Assembly (NCBI GenBank): GCA_949752795.1
Contig: OX457057.1
Span: 162,045,980-162,109,979, forward strand
Direction of reading: 5' to 3'
Source: Hyperoodon ampullatus
Taxonomy: Eukaryota > Chordata > Mammalia > Artiodactyla > Ziphiidae
DNA: 64,000 nucleotides
Under the pieces are notes generated by a model that saw nothing but the letters and a program-made list of their open reading frames with translations, did no database searches and had not been told where the DNA came from. The position numbers and the translations under genes were made by a program. Of this stretch, positions 1 to 11,862 are shown piece by piece (positions within the stretch are counted from its first letter, which is position 1; every line of letters begins with the position of its first letter).

Positions 1-2325
1 CTACTGGGCATATACCCTGAGAAAACCATCATTCAAAAAGAGTCATGTACCAAAATGTTCATTGCAGCTCTATTTACAATAGACCAGAGATGGAAACAAC
101 CTAAGTGTCCATCATCCGATGAATGAATAAAGATGATGTGGCGCATTTATACAATGGAATATTACTCAGCCAGAAAAAGAAACGAAATTGAGCTATTTGT
201 AATGAGGTGGATAGACCTAGAGTCTCATACAGTGTGAACTAAGTCAAAAAGAGAAAGACAAATACCGAATGCTAACACATATATATGGAATTTAAGAAAA
301 AAAACTGTCATGAAGAACCTAGGGATAAAATAGGAATAAAGACAGACCCACTTGAGAATGGACTTGCGGATATACAGAGGGGGAAGGGTAAGCTGTGACA
401 AAGCGAGAGAGAGCCGTGGACATATATACACTACCAAATATAAGGTAGATAGCTAGTGGGAAGCAGCCACGTAGTACAGGGAGATCAGCTCGGTGCTTTG
501 TGACCGCCTGCAGGGGTGGGATAGGGAGGGTGGGAGGGAGGGAGACGCAAGGGGCAAGGGATATGGGAATAGATGTTTATGTATAACGGATTCACTTTTT
601 TATAAAGCAGAAACGAATACAGCATTGTGAAGCAATGACACACCAATAAATTTGCAAAAAAAAAAAATCGAGAAACAATAAATGCTGGAGAGGGTGTGGA
701 GAAAAGGGAACACACTTGCACTACTGGTGGGAATGTGAATTGGTACAGCCACTATGGAGAACAGTACGGAGGTTCTGTAAAAAACTAAAAATAGAACTAC
801 CATGTGACCGTGCAATCCCACGACTGGGCATATACCCTGAGAAAACCGTAATTCAAAAAGAGTCATGTACCAAAATGTTCACTGCAGCTCTATTTACAAT
901 AGTCCGGAGAGGGAAACAACCTAAGTGTCCATCATCCGATGAATGGATAAAGAAGATGTGGCACATGTATACAATGGAATATTACGCATCCATAAAAAGA
1001 AACGAAATTGAGCTATTTGTAATGAGGTGGATAGATCTAGACTCTGCCACAGAGAGTGAAGTAAGTCAGAAAGAGAAAGAGAAATACTGTATGCTAACAC
1101 ATACATATGGAATTTAAGGGAAAAAAATGTCATGAAGAACGTAGGGGTAAAACAGGAATAAAGACACAGACGACTTGAGAATGGACTTGAGGATATGGGG
1201 AGGGGGAAGGGTAAGCTGTGACAAAGCGAGAGAGAGGCATGGACATATATACACTACGAAACGTAAGGTAGATAGATAGTGGGAAGCAGCCACTTAGCAC
1301 AGGGAGATCAGCTCGGTGCTTTGTGACTGCCTGGAGGGGTGGGATAGGGAGGGTCGGAGGGAGGGAGATGCAAGAGGGAAGGGATTTGGGAACACATGTA
1401 CATGCATAACTGATTCACTGTGTTATAAAGCAGTAACTAATACACCACTGTGAAGCAATTATACTCCAATAAAGTTGTAGAAAATAAAAATCTAGAAACA
1501 ATAAATGCTGGAGAGTGTGTGCAGAACAGGGAACACTCTTGCACTGCTGGTGGGAATGTGAATTGGTACAGCCACTATGGAGAACAGTATGGAGGTTCCT
1601 TTAAAAACTAAAAATAGAACTGTCATATGACCCTGCAATCCCAATACTGGGCATATACCCTGAGAAAACCGTAATTCAAAAAGAGTCATGTACCAAAATG
1701 TTCATAGCAGCCCTATTTACAATAGCCCGGAGATGGAAACAACTTAAGTGTCCATCATCAGGTGAATGGATAAAGAAGATGTGGCACATGTATACAATGG
1801 AATATTACGCAGCCATAAAAAGAAACGAAATTGAGCTATTTTTAATGAGGTGGATAGACCTCGAATCTGTCATACAGAGTGAAGTAAGTCAGAAAGAGAA
1901 AGACAAATACTGTATGCTAACACATATATATGGAATTTAAGAAAAAAAAAATGTCATGAATAACCTAGGGGTAAGACAGGAATAAAGTCACAGACCTACT
2001 AGAGAATGGACTTGAGGATATGCGGAGGGGGAAGGGTAAGTTGTGACAAAGCGAGAGAGAGGCATGGACACATATACACTATCAAACGTAAGGTAGATAG
2101 CTAGTGGGAAGCAGCCTCATAGCACAGGGAGATCAGCCCGGTGCTTTGTGACCTCCTGGAGGGTTGGGATAGGGAGGGTGGGAGGGAGGGAGATGCAAAG
2201 GGAAGAGATATGAGAGCACATGTATATGTGTAACTGATTCACTTTGTTATAAAGCAGAGAGTAACACACCAGTGTAAAGCAATTATACTCCAATATATGT
2301 GTAAAAAAAAAAAAAAAAAAAAAAG
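1..2325 (+). repeat. Tandem array of L1 3'-end units (~820 bp, three copies, first one cut by the window)
   Basis: Units lie at about 1-667, 668-1490 and 1491-2325. Each runs from the last part of L1 ORF2 through the G-rich 3' UTR (gggagggtgggagggaggga) to an A-rich end with AATAAA or a variant. The shared motif ctgggcatataccctg recurs at 4, 824 and 1647, giving spacings of 820 and 823. Units 2 and 3 begin at the same L1 breakpoint (agaaacaataaatgctgg), which favours tandem duplication over independent insertion. Fragments of ORF2 C-terminus are readable in each (IKKMWHMYTMEYYA). Confidence 0.9.
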
Positions 2326-2399
2326 AATTGAAGCACAGATCTAGAAGATATAAGAAATGTTTAACAGACACCTAGAAGAACTAACGAATAAGCAGACAG

Positions 2400-2681
2400 G
2401 GCTTCCCTGGTGGTGCAGTGGTTGAGAATCTGTCTGTCAATGAAGGGGACACGGGTTCGAGCCCTGGTCTGGGAAGATCCCACATGCTGCGGAGCAAGTA
2501 GGCCCGTGAGCCACAACTACTAAGCCTGCATCTGGAGCTTTTGCGCCGCAATAAGAGAGGGAGAGGCCCGCACACCGCGATGAAGAGTGTCCCTCAGATG
2601 CCGCAACTAGAGAAAGCCCTCGCACAGAAACGAAGTCCCAGCACAGCCCAAAATAAATTAATTAATAAATTCAAAAAAAAA
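2400..2681 (+). mobile_element. CHR-1-type SINE (tRNA-Glu derived)
   Basis: The tRNA-related head (gcttccctggtggtgcagtg, B-box ggttcgagccc) is followed by the long CHR-1 body (ccgcaatgaagag-type repeats) and an A-rich tail. The target duplication agcagacag is at 2391-2399 and 2736-2744. About 54 bp of non-SINE sequence separates the tail from the second copy. Confidence 0.9.
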
Positions 2682-3156
2682 GAATCTGTTACAAAGTGAG
2701 GAAGGGAATCCTCATAAAAGTAAAAAGAAAAAAAAAGCAGACAGATGAACAATACAATAACGGAAATAAAAAATACACTAGAAGGAATCAATAGCAGAAT
2801 AACTGAGGCAGAATAACGGATAAGTGAGCTGCAAGACAGAATGGTGGGAATCACTGCCATGGAACAGAATAAAGAGAAAAGAATGAAAAGAAAAGAGGAC
2901 CGTCTAGGATACCTCTGGGACAACATTAAATGCAACAACATTCGCATTATAGGAGTCCCAGAAGGATAAGAGAGAGAGAGGACCTGAGAAAATATTTGAA
3001 GAGATAATAGCTGAAAAATTCCCTAACATGGGAAAGAAAACAGTCAACCAAGTCCAGGAAGCATAGAGAGTCCCAGTCAGGATAAATGCAAGGAGGAACA
3101 TGCAGAGACACACAGTAATTAAACTGACAAAAATTAAAGACAAAAAATACTAAAAG

Positions 3157-3370
3157 TGGGCTTCCCTGGTGGCGCAGTGGTTGAGAGTCCGCCTGCCGAT
3201 GCAGGGGACGCGGGTTCGTGCCCCAATCCGGGAGGATCCCACATGCTGCGGAGCGTCTGGGTCCGTGAGCCATGGCCGCTGAGCCTGCGCGTCCGGAGCC
3301 TGTGCTCCGCAACGGGAGAGGCCACAACAGTGAGGGGCCCGCGTAAAAGCAAAAAAAAAAAAAAAAAAAA
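3157..3370 (+). mobile_element. CHR-2-type SINE in L1 ORF1
   Basis: A ~190-bp CHR-2 body with A and B boxes and a long A tail. The target duplication is aaaatactaaaag, ending at 3156 and 3383. Confidence 0.95.
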
Positions 3371-4042
3371 AAAATACTAAAAGCAACAAATGACACACGA
3401 GGGAATTCCCATAAGGTTATCAGCTGATTTCTCAGCAGAAACCCTGCAGGCCAGAAGGGAGTGGCATGATGTATTTAAAGTGAAGAAAGGGAAGAACCTA
3501 AAACCAAGAATACTCTACCCAGCAAGGCTCTCATTCAGATTTAGTAGAGAAATCATAAGTTTTACAAACGAGCAAAAGCTAAGAGAATTCAGCACCACCA
3601 GACCAGCTTTTCGGCTTCTCTAGGCAGAATAGAAAAGGCCACAACTAGAAACAAGAAAATTATGAAGGGAAAAGCTGACTGGAAAAGGTGAACATACAGT
3701 AAAGGTAGGAAATCACCCACACACAAATATGATATCAAAACCAGCAATCATGAGAAAAGGTGAGTACAAATGCAGGATATTGGAAATGAATTTGAAATTA
3801 AAAGACCAGCAGCTTAAAACAATCTTGTTTATATATAGACTGTAATATCAAAACCTCATGGTAACCACAAACTGAAAATCTACAATAGATACACAAAAGA
3901 AAAAGGAATCCAAAAACAACACTAATGTTAGTCATGAAATCACAAGAGAACAAGAGGAAAGGAAAGAAAAAAGACCTACAAAACGAATCCAGAACAATTA
4001 ACAAAATGGCAATAAGAACATACATATCAGTAATTACCATAG

Positions 4043-4258
4043 GGGCTTCCCTGGTGGCGCGGTGGTTGAGAATCTGCCTGCCAATGCAGGGGACATGGGT
4101 TCGTGCCCCGGTCCGGGAAGACCCCACATGCCACGGAGCAGCTGGGCCCGTGAGCCATGGCCGCTGAGCCTGCGCGTCCAGAGCCTGTGCTCCGCAACAG
4201 GAGAGGCCACAACAGTGAGAGGCCCGCGTACCGCAAAAATAATAATAATTAAAAAAAA
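4043..4258 (+). mobile_element. CHR-2-type SINE
   Basis: Full CHR-2 body ending in cgcaaaaataataataatt. The target duplication aattaccatag is at 4032-4042 and 4259-4269. It is followed without a gap by another SINE. Confidence 0.93.
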
Positions 4259-4269
4259 AATTACCATAG

Positions 4270-4616
4270 GACTTCCCTGGTGGCGAAGTGGTTAAGAATC
4301 TGCCTGCCAATGCAGGGGACACGGGTTCGAACCCTGGTCCGGGAAGATCCCACATGCCATGGAGCAACTAAGCCTGTGTGCCACAACTACTGACCTTGCA
4401 CGCCACAACTACGGAGTCCACGTGCTACAACTACTGAAGCCCGTGCGCCTAGAGCCTGTGCTCCACAACAAGAGAAGGCACCGCAATGAGAAGCCCGCAT
4501 AGCGTGATGAAGAGTAGCCCCCACTCGCCACAGCTAGAGAAAGCCTGAGCACAGCAACGAAGACCCGACATAGCCAAAAATAAATAAATAAAAAATAAAT
4601 AAATTTATTAAAAAAG
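4270..4616 (+). mobile_element. CHR-1-type SINE, adjacent to the preceding SINE
   Basis: A long CHR-1 form with several cacaactact repeats and an aaataaataaat tail. The flanking attacc copies at its two ends suggest that the original insertion used almost the same target as the CHR-2 copy. Confidence 0.9.
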
Positions 4617-7480
4617 ATTACCTTAAATGTAAATGGATTAAATGTTCCAACCAAAGGACACAGACTGGCTGAATGGATACAAAAACAAGACCTGTATATA
4701 TGCTGTCTATAAGAGACCCATTTCAGACCTAGAGACACATGCAGACTGAAAGTGAGGGGATGGAAAAACGTATTTCGTGCAAGTGTAAATCAAAAGAAAG
4801 CTGGAGGAGCAATACTCATATCAGACAAAATGGATTTTAAAATAAAGACTGTTACAAGAGACAAAGAAAGACACTACATAATGATCAAGGGATCAATCCA
4901 AAAAGAAGATATAACAATTATAAATATATATGCAACTATATATTTGAGCACCTAGATACACAAAAGGAGCACCTCAATATATAAAGCAAATACTAAGATC
5001 CATAAGAGGAGAAACTGACAGTAACACAGAAGAGTGGGGGACTTTAACACCCCATTTTCATCAATGGACAGATCATCCAGACAGAAAATCAATAAAGAAA
5101 CAGAGGCCTTAAATGATATATTAGACCAGGTGTACTTACTTGATATTTATAGAGCAATCCATCCAAAAGCAGCAGAATACACATTTTTCTCAAGTGCACA
5201 TGGAACATTCTCCAAGACTGATCACATGCTGGGCCACAAAGCAACCCTCGGTAAATTTAAGAAAACTGAAAGAATATCAAGCATCTTTTCCAACCACAAC
5301 ACTGAGATTAGAACTCTACAGGAAAAAAACTGTAAAAACACAAACACATGGAGGCTAAACAGTATGCTACTAAACAACCAGTGGATCACTGAAGAAATCA
5401 AAGAGGAAATAAAAACATACCTAGAGAAAAATGAAAATAAAAGCATGATGATCCAAAACCTAGAGGACGCAGAAAAAGCAGTTCAAAGAGGGAAGTTTAT
5501 AGCAATACAGTCTTACCTCAGGAAACAAGAAAAATTTCAAACAACCTAACTTTATACCTAAAGCACTAGAGAAAGAAGAACAAAACCCAAAGTTAGTAGA
5601 ACGAAATAAATCATAAAGATCAGGGCAGAAGTAAATGAAATAAAGACGAAGAAAACAGTAGAAAAGATCAATGAAACTAAAAGCTGGTTCTTTGAAAAGA
5701 TAAACAAAATTGATAAGCCTTTAGCTAGACTCATCAAGAAAAAAAGGGAGAGGACTCAAATCAATGAAATTAGAAATGAAAAAGGAGAAGTTACAACGGA
5801 CACTGCAGAAATGCAAACCATCATAAGAGACTACTACCAGCAACTCTATGCCAATAAAATGGACAACCTGGAAGAAATGGACAAATTCTTGAAAGGTATA
5901 ACCTTCCAAGACTGAACCAGGAAGACACAGAAAATATGAACAGACCAATCACAAGTAATGAAATTGAAACTGTGATTAAAAATCTTCCAACAAACAAAAG
6001 TCCGGGACCAGATGGCTTCGCATGTGAATTCTATCAACCATTTAGAAAAGACCTAACACCCATCCTTCTCAAACTCTTCCAAAAAATTGCAGAGGAAGGA
6101 ACACTCCCAAACTCATTCTACGAGGCCACCATCATCCTGATACCAAAACCAGACAAAGATACTACAAAAAAGAAAATTACAGACCAATATCACTGATGAA
6201 TATAGTTGCAAAAATCCTCAACAAAATACTAGAAAACAGAATCCAACAACACATTAAAAGGATCATACACCATGATCAAGTGGGATTTATCCCAGGGATG
6301 CAAGGATTCTTCAATACACACAAATCAATCAATGTGATACACCATGTTAACAAACTGAAGAATAAAAGCCATATGATCATCTCAATAGAGCAGAAAAAGC
6401 TTTTGACAAAATTCACCACCCATTTATGATAAAAACTCTCCAGAAAGTGGGCATAGAGGGAACCTACCTCAACATAATAAAGGCCATATATGACAAACCC
6501 ACAGCAAACATCATTCTTAGGTGAAAAACTGAAACCATTTCCTCTAAGATCAGGAACAAGACAAGGATGTCCACTCTTGCCACTATTATTCAACATAGTT
6601 TTGGAAGTCCTAGCTACAGCAGTCAGAGAAGAAAAAGAAATAAAAGGAATACAAATTGGAAAAGAAGAAGCAAAACTGTCACTGTTTGCAGATGACATGA
6701 TACTATACATAGAGAATCCTAAAGATGCCACCAGAAAACTACTAGAGCTAATCAATGAATTTGGTAAAGTTGCAGGATACAAAATTAATGTGCAGAAATA
6801 GCTTGCACACCTATACACTATCAACGAAAGATCAGAAAGAGAAATTAAGGAAACAATCCCATTCAACACTGCAACAAAAACAATAAAATATCTAGGAATA
6901 AACCAACCTAGGGAGGTAAAAGACCTGTACTCAGAAAACTATAAGACACTGATGAAAGAAATCAAAGATGACACAGACAGATGGAAAAATATGTCATGTC
7001 CTTGGATTGGAAGACTCAATATTGTGAAAATGACTATCCTACCCAAAACAATCTACAGATTCAATGCAATCCCTATCAAATTACCAATGGCATTTCTTAC
7101 AGAACTAGAACAAAACGTCTTAAAATTTGCATGGAGACACAAAAGACCCCGAATAGCCAAAGCAATCTTGAGGGAAAAAAACGGAGCTGGAGGAATCAGA
7201 CTTTGACTTCAGAGTATACGATGAAGCTACAGTAATCAAGACAATATGGTATTGGCACAAAAACAGAAATACAGATCAATGGAACAGGACAGAAAGCCCA
7301 GAGATAAACCCACACACCTATGGTCAACTAATCTATGACAAAGGAGGCAAGGATATACAATGGAGAAAAGACAGTCTCTTCAATCAGTGGTGCTGGGAAA
7401 ACTGGACAGCCACATGTAAAAGAATGAAATTAGAACACTCCCTAATACCATACACAAAAATAAACTCAAAATGGATTAAA

Positions 7481-7690
7481 GGGGCTTCCCTGGTGGCGCA
7501 GTGGTTGAGAGTCCGTCTGCCGATGCAGGGGACACGGGTTCGTGCCCCAGGTCTGGGAAGATCCCACATGCCGCGGAGCGGCTAAGCCCGTGAGCCATGG
7601 CCACTGAGCCTGCGCGTCCAGAGCCTGGGCTCCGCAGCGGGAGAGGCCACAACAGTGAGAGGCCCACGTACCACAAAAACAAAACAAAAC
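7481..7690 (+). mobile_element. CHR-2-type SINE in L1 ORF2
   Basis: The target duplication aaaatggattaaa is at 7468-7480 and 7691-7703. The tail is caaaac-rich rather than pure A. Confidence 0.95.
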
Positions 7691-8792
7691 AAAATGGATT
7701 AAAGACCTAAATGTAAGACTGGACTCCATAAACCTCTTAGAGGAAAACATAGGAATAACACTGTTTGACATAATTCCCAGCAAGATCTTTTTTGACCTAT
7801 CTCCTAGAGTAATGGAAATAAAAACAAAAATAAACAAATGGGACCTAATGAAACTTAAAAGCTTTTGCACAGCAAAGGAAACTATAAACAAGACGAAAGG
7901 CAACCCTCAGATTGGGAGAAAATACTTGCAAATGAAATCAATGGACAAATGATTAATCTCCAAAATATATGAACAGCTCATACAGCTCAATATTAAAAAA
8001 ACAAAAATCCAAAAATGGGCAGAAGACCTAAATAGACATTTTTTCAAAGAAGACAGACAGATGGCCAAGCGGCACATGAAAAGCTGCTCAACAGCACTAA
8101 TTATTAGAGAAATGCAAATCAAAACTACAATGAGGTATCACCTCACACCAGTTAGAATGGGCATCATCAGAAAATCTACAAACAACAAATGCTGGAGAGG
8201 GTGTGGAGAAAAGGGAACACTCTTGCACTGTTGGTGGGAATGTAAATTGATACAGCCACGGTGGAGAACAGTATGGAGGTTCCTTAAAAAACTAAAAATA
8301 GAATTACCATATGACCCAGCAATCCCACTACTGGGCATATACCCAGAGAAAACAATAATTCAAAAAGACACATGCACCCTGATATTCACTGCAGCACTAT
8401 TTACAACAGTCAGGTCATGGAAGCAACCTAAATGCCCATCAGCAGATGAGTGGATAAAGAAGATGTGGCACATATATACAATGGAATATTACTCAGCCAT
8501 AAAAAGGAACGAAATTGGGTCATTTATAGAGATGTAGATGTACCTAGAGACTGTCATACAGAGTGAAGTAAGTCAGAAAGAGAAAAACAAATATTGTATA
8601 TTAACGCATATATATGGAATCTAGAAAAATGGTACAGATGAACCGGTTTGCAAGGCAGAAACAGAGACATAGAAGTAGAGAACAAACGTACAGACACCAA
8701 GGGGGGAAAGCAGTGGAGGGGTGGGGTGGGGTGGGATGAATTGGGAGATTGGGATTGACACATATACACTAATATGTATAAAATAGATAACA

Positions 8793-9062
8793 CGGGGTCT
8801 ACTCTTCATTGCAGTGTGCGGTCTTGCATTGTGGTGGCTTGTCTTGTTGTGGAGCACGGGCTCTAGGTGCACGGGCTTCAGTAGCTATGGCACATGGGCT
8901 CAGTTGTTGTGGCTCATGGGCTCTAGAGCGCAGGCTCAGTAGTTGTGGCGCATGGGCTTAGTTGCTCCGTGGCATGTGGGATCTTCCCAGACCGGGGCTT
9001 GACCCCGTGTCCCCTGCATTGTCAGGCGGATTCTTAACCACTGCACCACCAGGGAAGCCCCC
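8793..9062 (-). mobile_element. CHR-1-type SINE, reverse strand, 3' part missing
   Basis: Read on the minus strand, it begins gggcttccctggtggtgcag and runs through the B-box to gcaatgaagagtag. The last ~90 bp and the A tail are absent, as is the end of the adjoining L1 3' UTR. No target duplication is visible, so this edge is a deletion junction. Confidence 0.85.
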
Positions 9063-10330
9063 CCATTTTCGCCACTTTTATTCAACATAGGTTTTGGAAG
9101 TCCTAACCATGGCAATGAGAGAAGAAAAAGATATAAAAAGAAAAGGAATTCAAATTGGAAAAGAAGTAAAACCATCACTGTTTGCAGATTACATGATACG
9201 ATACACAGAAAATCCTAAAGATGCTACCAGAAAACTACTAGAGCTCATCAATGAATTTGGTAAAGTGACAGGATACAAAATTAATACACAGAAATCTGTT
9301 GCATTTCTATACACTAACAACAAAAGATCAGAAAGGGAAGTTAAAGAAACAATCCCATTTACCATTGCATCAAAAAGAATAAAATACCTAGGAATAAACT
9401 TACTTAAGGAGCCAAAAGACCTGTACTCCAAAAACTGTAAGATGCTGATAAAGAAATCAAAGATGACACAAACAGATGTAAAGATATACCATGTTCTTAT
9501 ATTAGAAGGATCAATATTGTCAAAACGCCTATACTACCCATGGCAATCTACAGATTCAATGCAATCCCTATCAAATTATTGTACCAATGGCATTTTTTCA
9601 CAGAAATAGAACAAAAAATTTTATAATTTGTATGGAGACACAGAAGACCCCAAATAGCCAAAGCAATCTTAAGAAAGAATAACAGAGATGGAGGAATCAG
9701 GATCCCTGCCTTCAGACTATACTACAAAGCTACAGTCATCAAAACAGTATGGTACTGGCACAAAAACAAATATAGATCAATGGAACAGGATAGAAAGCCC
9801 AGAGATAAACTCATGCACCTAAATGTCCATCAACAGAGGGTTGGATAAAGAAGATGTGGTACATATATACAGTGGAATATTACTCATCCATTAAAGAATG
9901 AAATAATGGATGGAGCTGGAGATTATCATACTAAGTGAAGTAAGTCAGACAGAGAAAGACAAATATCATATAATATCACTTATATGTGGAATCAAAAAAA
10001 AATGATGCAAATGAACTTATTACAAAACAGAAACAGATTCACAGACTTAGAGAATAAACTTATGGTTACCAAAGGAGAAAGGTGGGGGGGGCATAAACCG
10101 GGAGCTTGGGATTGATATATACACACTACTATATTTAAAATAGATAACCAACAAGGACCTATTGTATAGCACAAGGTACTATGCTCAATATTGTGTAATA
10201 ACCTAAAGGGAAAAGAATTTGAAAAAGGATAGATACATGTATATGTATAACTGAATCACTTTGCTGTACACCTGAAACTAATACAATATTGTTAATCAAC
10301 TATACTCTAAAAGAAAATTAAAAATTTTAA
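9063..10330 (+). mobile_element. L1 fragment (ORF2 RT region joined to 3' end by internal deletion)
   Basis: The RT domain is readable ([19 protein letters not shown]), with the catalytic FADD changed to FADY. At about 9,812 the sequence jumps from mid-ORF2 to the distal aaatgtccatcaacag segment, deleting the intervening ORF2. The 3' UTR ends in an A-rich stretch near 10,330. Confidence 0.85.
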
Positions 10331-10543
10331 AAAATGGTTTAAAGACTTGAACTTAAGACCTGAAACCATAAAATTCCTAGAAGAAAACATAGGTGGTAAG
10401 TTACTTAACATTGGTCTTAGCAAATATTTTTTGGATTTGACACCAAAAGCTAAGGCAACAAAATCAAAATAAACAAGTGGGACTACATCAAACCAAAAAG
10501 CTCCTGCACAGCAAAGGAAGCCATCAACAAAACAAAAAGGCAG

Positions 10544-10785
10544 GGATTTCACTGAGGTCCAGTGGTTAAGACTCTGTGCTCCCAATGTAGGGGGCCCAGG
10601 TTCGATCCCTGGTCAGGGAACTTGATCCCGCATGCTGCAACTAACAGCCCACATGCCGCAACTAAAAGAGCTAGCATGCCACACCTAAAGATCCTGCACG
10701 CAGCAACGAAGATCCTGTGTGGCACAACTAAGACCCAGTGTGGCCAAATAAATAAATAAATAAATAAAACAAAACAAAACAAAAC
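10544..10785 (+). mobile_element. Older tRNA-Glu SINE in L1
   Basis: A diverged head (ggatttcactgaggtccagt) with B-box ggttcgatccc and repeated gccgcaacta units, ending in aaataaat and aaaac repeats. It interrupts the L1 ORF2 between aaaggca and acctattgaatggg. Confidence 0.85.
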
Positions 10786-11318
10786 AGCAACCTATTGAAT
10801 GGGAGAAAATATTTGCAAATCACATATCTGATAAGGGGTTAGTGTCCAAAATATATAAAGAACTCATACAACTCAATAGCAAAAAAATAATCCAATTAAA
10901 AAATGGGCAGATCTGAATTGACATTTTTCCAAAGAAAACATACAAGTGGCCAACAGGTAGACAAAAAGGTGCTCAACATCACTAATCATGGGGGATATTA
11001 TGGAAATCATAACAGGCATGGATACCACCTCATACCTCTTAGGATGGCTATCATTAAATAGACAAGAAATAACCAGTGCTGGTAAGGCTGTGGAGAAAAG
11101 GGAACCCTTGTGTATCATTGGTGGGAATATAAATTGGTGCAACCACTATGGAAAACAGTATGGAGGTTCCTCAAAAAATTAAAAATACATCTACTATATG
11201 ATCCAGCAATTCCACTTCCGGGCATTTAGCCAAAGATAATGAAAACACTAACTTGAAAAGATATCTGCACTCCCATGTTCACTGCAGCATTATTCACAAT
11301 AGCCAAGATAAGAAATAA

Positions 11319-11446
11319 CCTGTGTCCATCAACAGATGAATGGATAAAGAAAAAAATGTATATGTGTGTGTGTGTATACATACATACATACATATGCACA
11401 CACACACATTTTTTTCTATATCCATTCATCTGTTGATGGACACAGG
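11319..11446. repeat. Long inverted repeat (palindrome) inside L1, with TG/CA and TA repeats
   Basis: The left arm at 11319-11365 begins cctgtgtccatcaacagatg. The right arm at 11400-11446 is its near-perfect reverse complement, and the (TG)n and (CA)n stretches pair further in. An (AT)n tract follows at 11,452-11,478. The right arm is an inverted copy of the L1 segment that the left arm represents. Confidence 0.85.
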
Positions 11447-11478
<32 letters not shown>

Positions 11479-11862
11479 GAATATTATTCAGCCATAAAAA
11501 GGAAGGAACTCTTGCTACTTGCAACAACATGGATGGACCTTGAAGGCATTATGCTGAGTGAAATAGGTCAGACAGAGAAAGACAAGACAAATACTGTACA
11601 AACTTCAAGTAATAAATAAGTCATGGGGATGTAATGTACAGCATGGTGGCTTTAGTAAATAATACTGTAGTGCATATTTGGAAGTTGCTAAGAGAGTACA
11701 TATTAAAAGTTCTCATCACAACAACAAAAAGGTTTTGTAACTAGTATGCTGACAGATGTTAACTAGACTTACTGTGATCACCTCACAATATAAACAAATA
11801 GCTAATCACGTTGTCCACCTGAAACTAATATGTCAATTATACCTCAATTAAAAAAGAACACA

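Larger units (their letters stand above)
2325..8792 (+). mobile_element. Degenerate near-complete L1 (ORF1, ORF2, part of 3' UTR), split by five SINEs
   Basis: Excluding inserted SINEs about 5 kb of one L1 is present. ORF1-derived sequence lies at 2325-3620, the inter-ORF region at 3620-4620, and the ORF2 endonuclease region at about 4620-5500. The reverse transcriptase holds [12 protein letters not shown] near 6690-6720, and the ORF2 C-terminus lies at 6950-8530. Many stops and frameshifts break every frame, so no active protein is possible. The 5' UTR is absent and the 3' end is lost at a junction with an inverted SINE near 8,793. Confidence 0.9.
10331..11862 (+). mobile_element. L1 fragment (ORF2 C-terminus and 3' UTR)
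   Basis: Starts at ORF2 sequence (rapid match to gacttgaacttaagacctga) and ends at a typical acctcaattaaaaaa. It is of the same subfamily as the copy at 35,487-36,905. It is interrupted by a SINE at 10,544 and by a palindrome plus TG/TA repeats at 11,319-11,480. Confidence 0.85.

Noticed and set aside
1..2325. CRISPR or other short direct-repeat array
   Set aside because: The repeat unit is ~820 bp of L1 sequence in a mammalian genome.
3798..4367. 189-residue minus-strand frame
   Set aside because: It runs through two adjacent SINEs and L1 sequence. The [16 protein letters not shown] peptide recurs at every CHR-2 copy and is a repeat shadow.
5034..9609. Functional reverse transcriptase or endonuclease
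   Set aside because: L1 ORF2 remains, with many stops and frameshifts. The second copy even has FADD changed to FADY.
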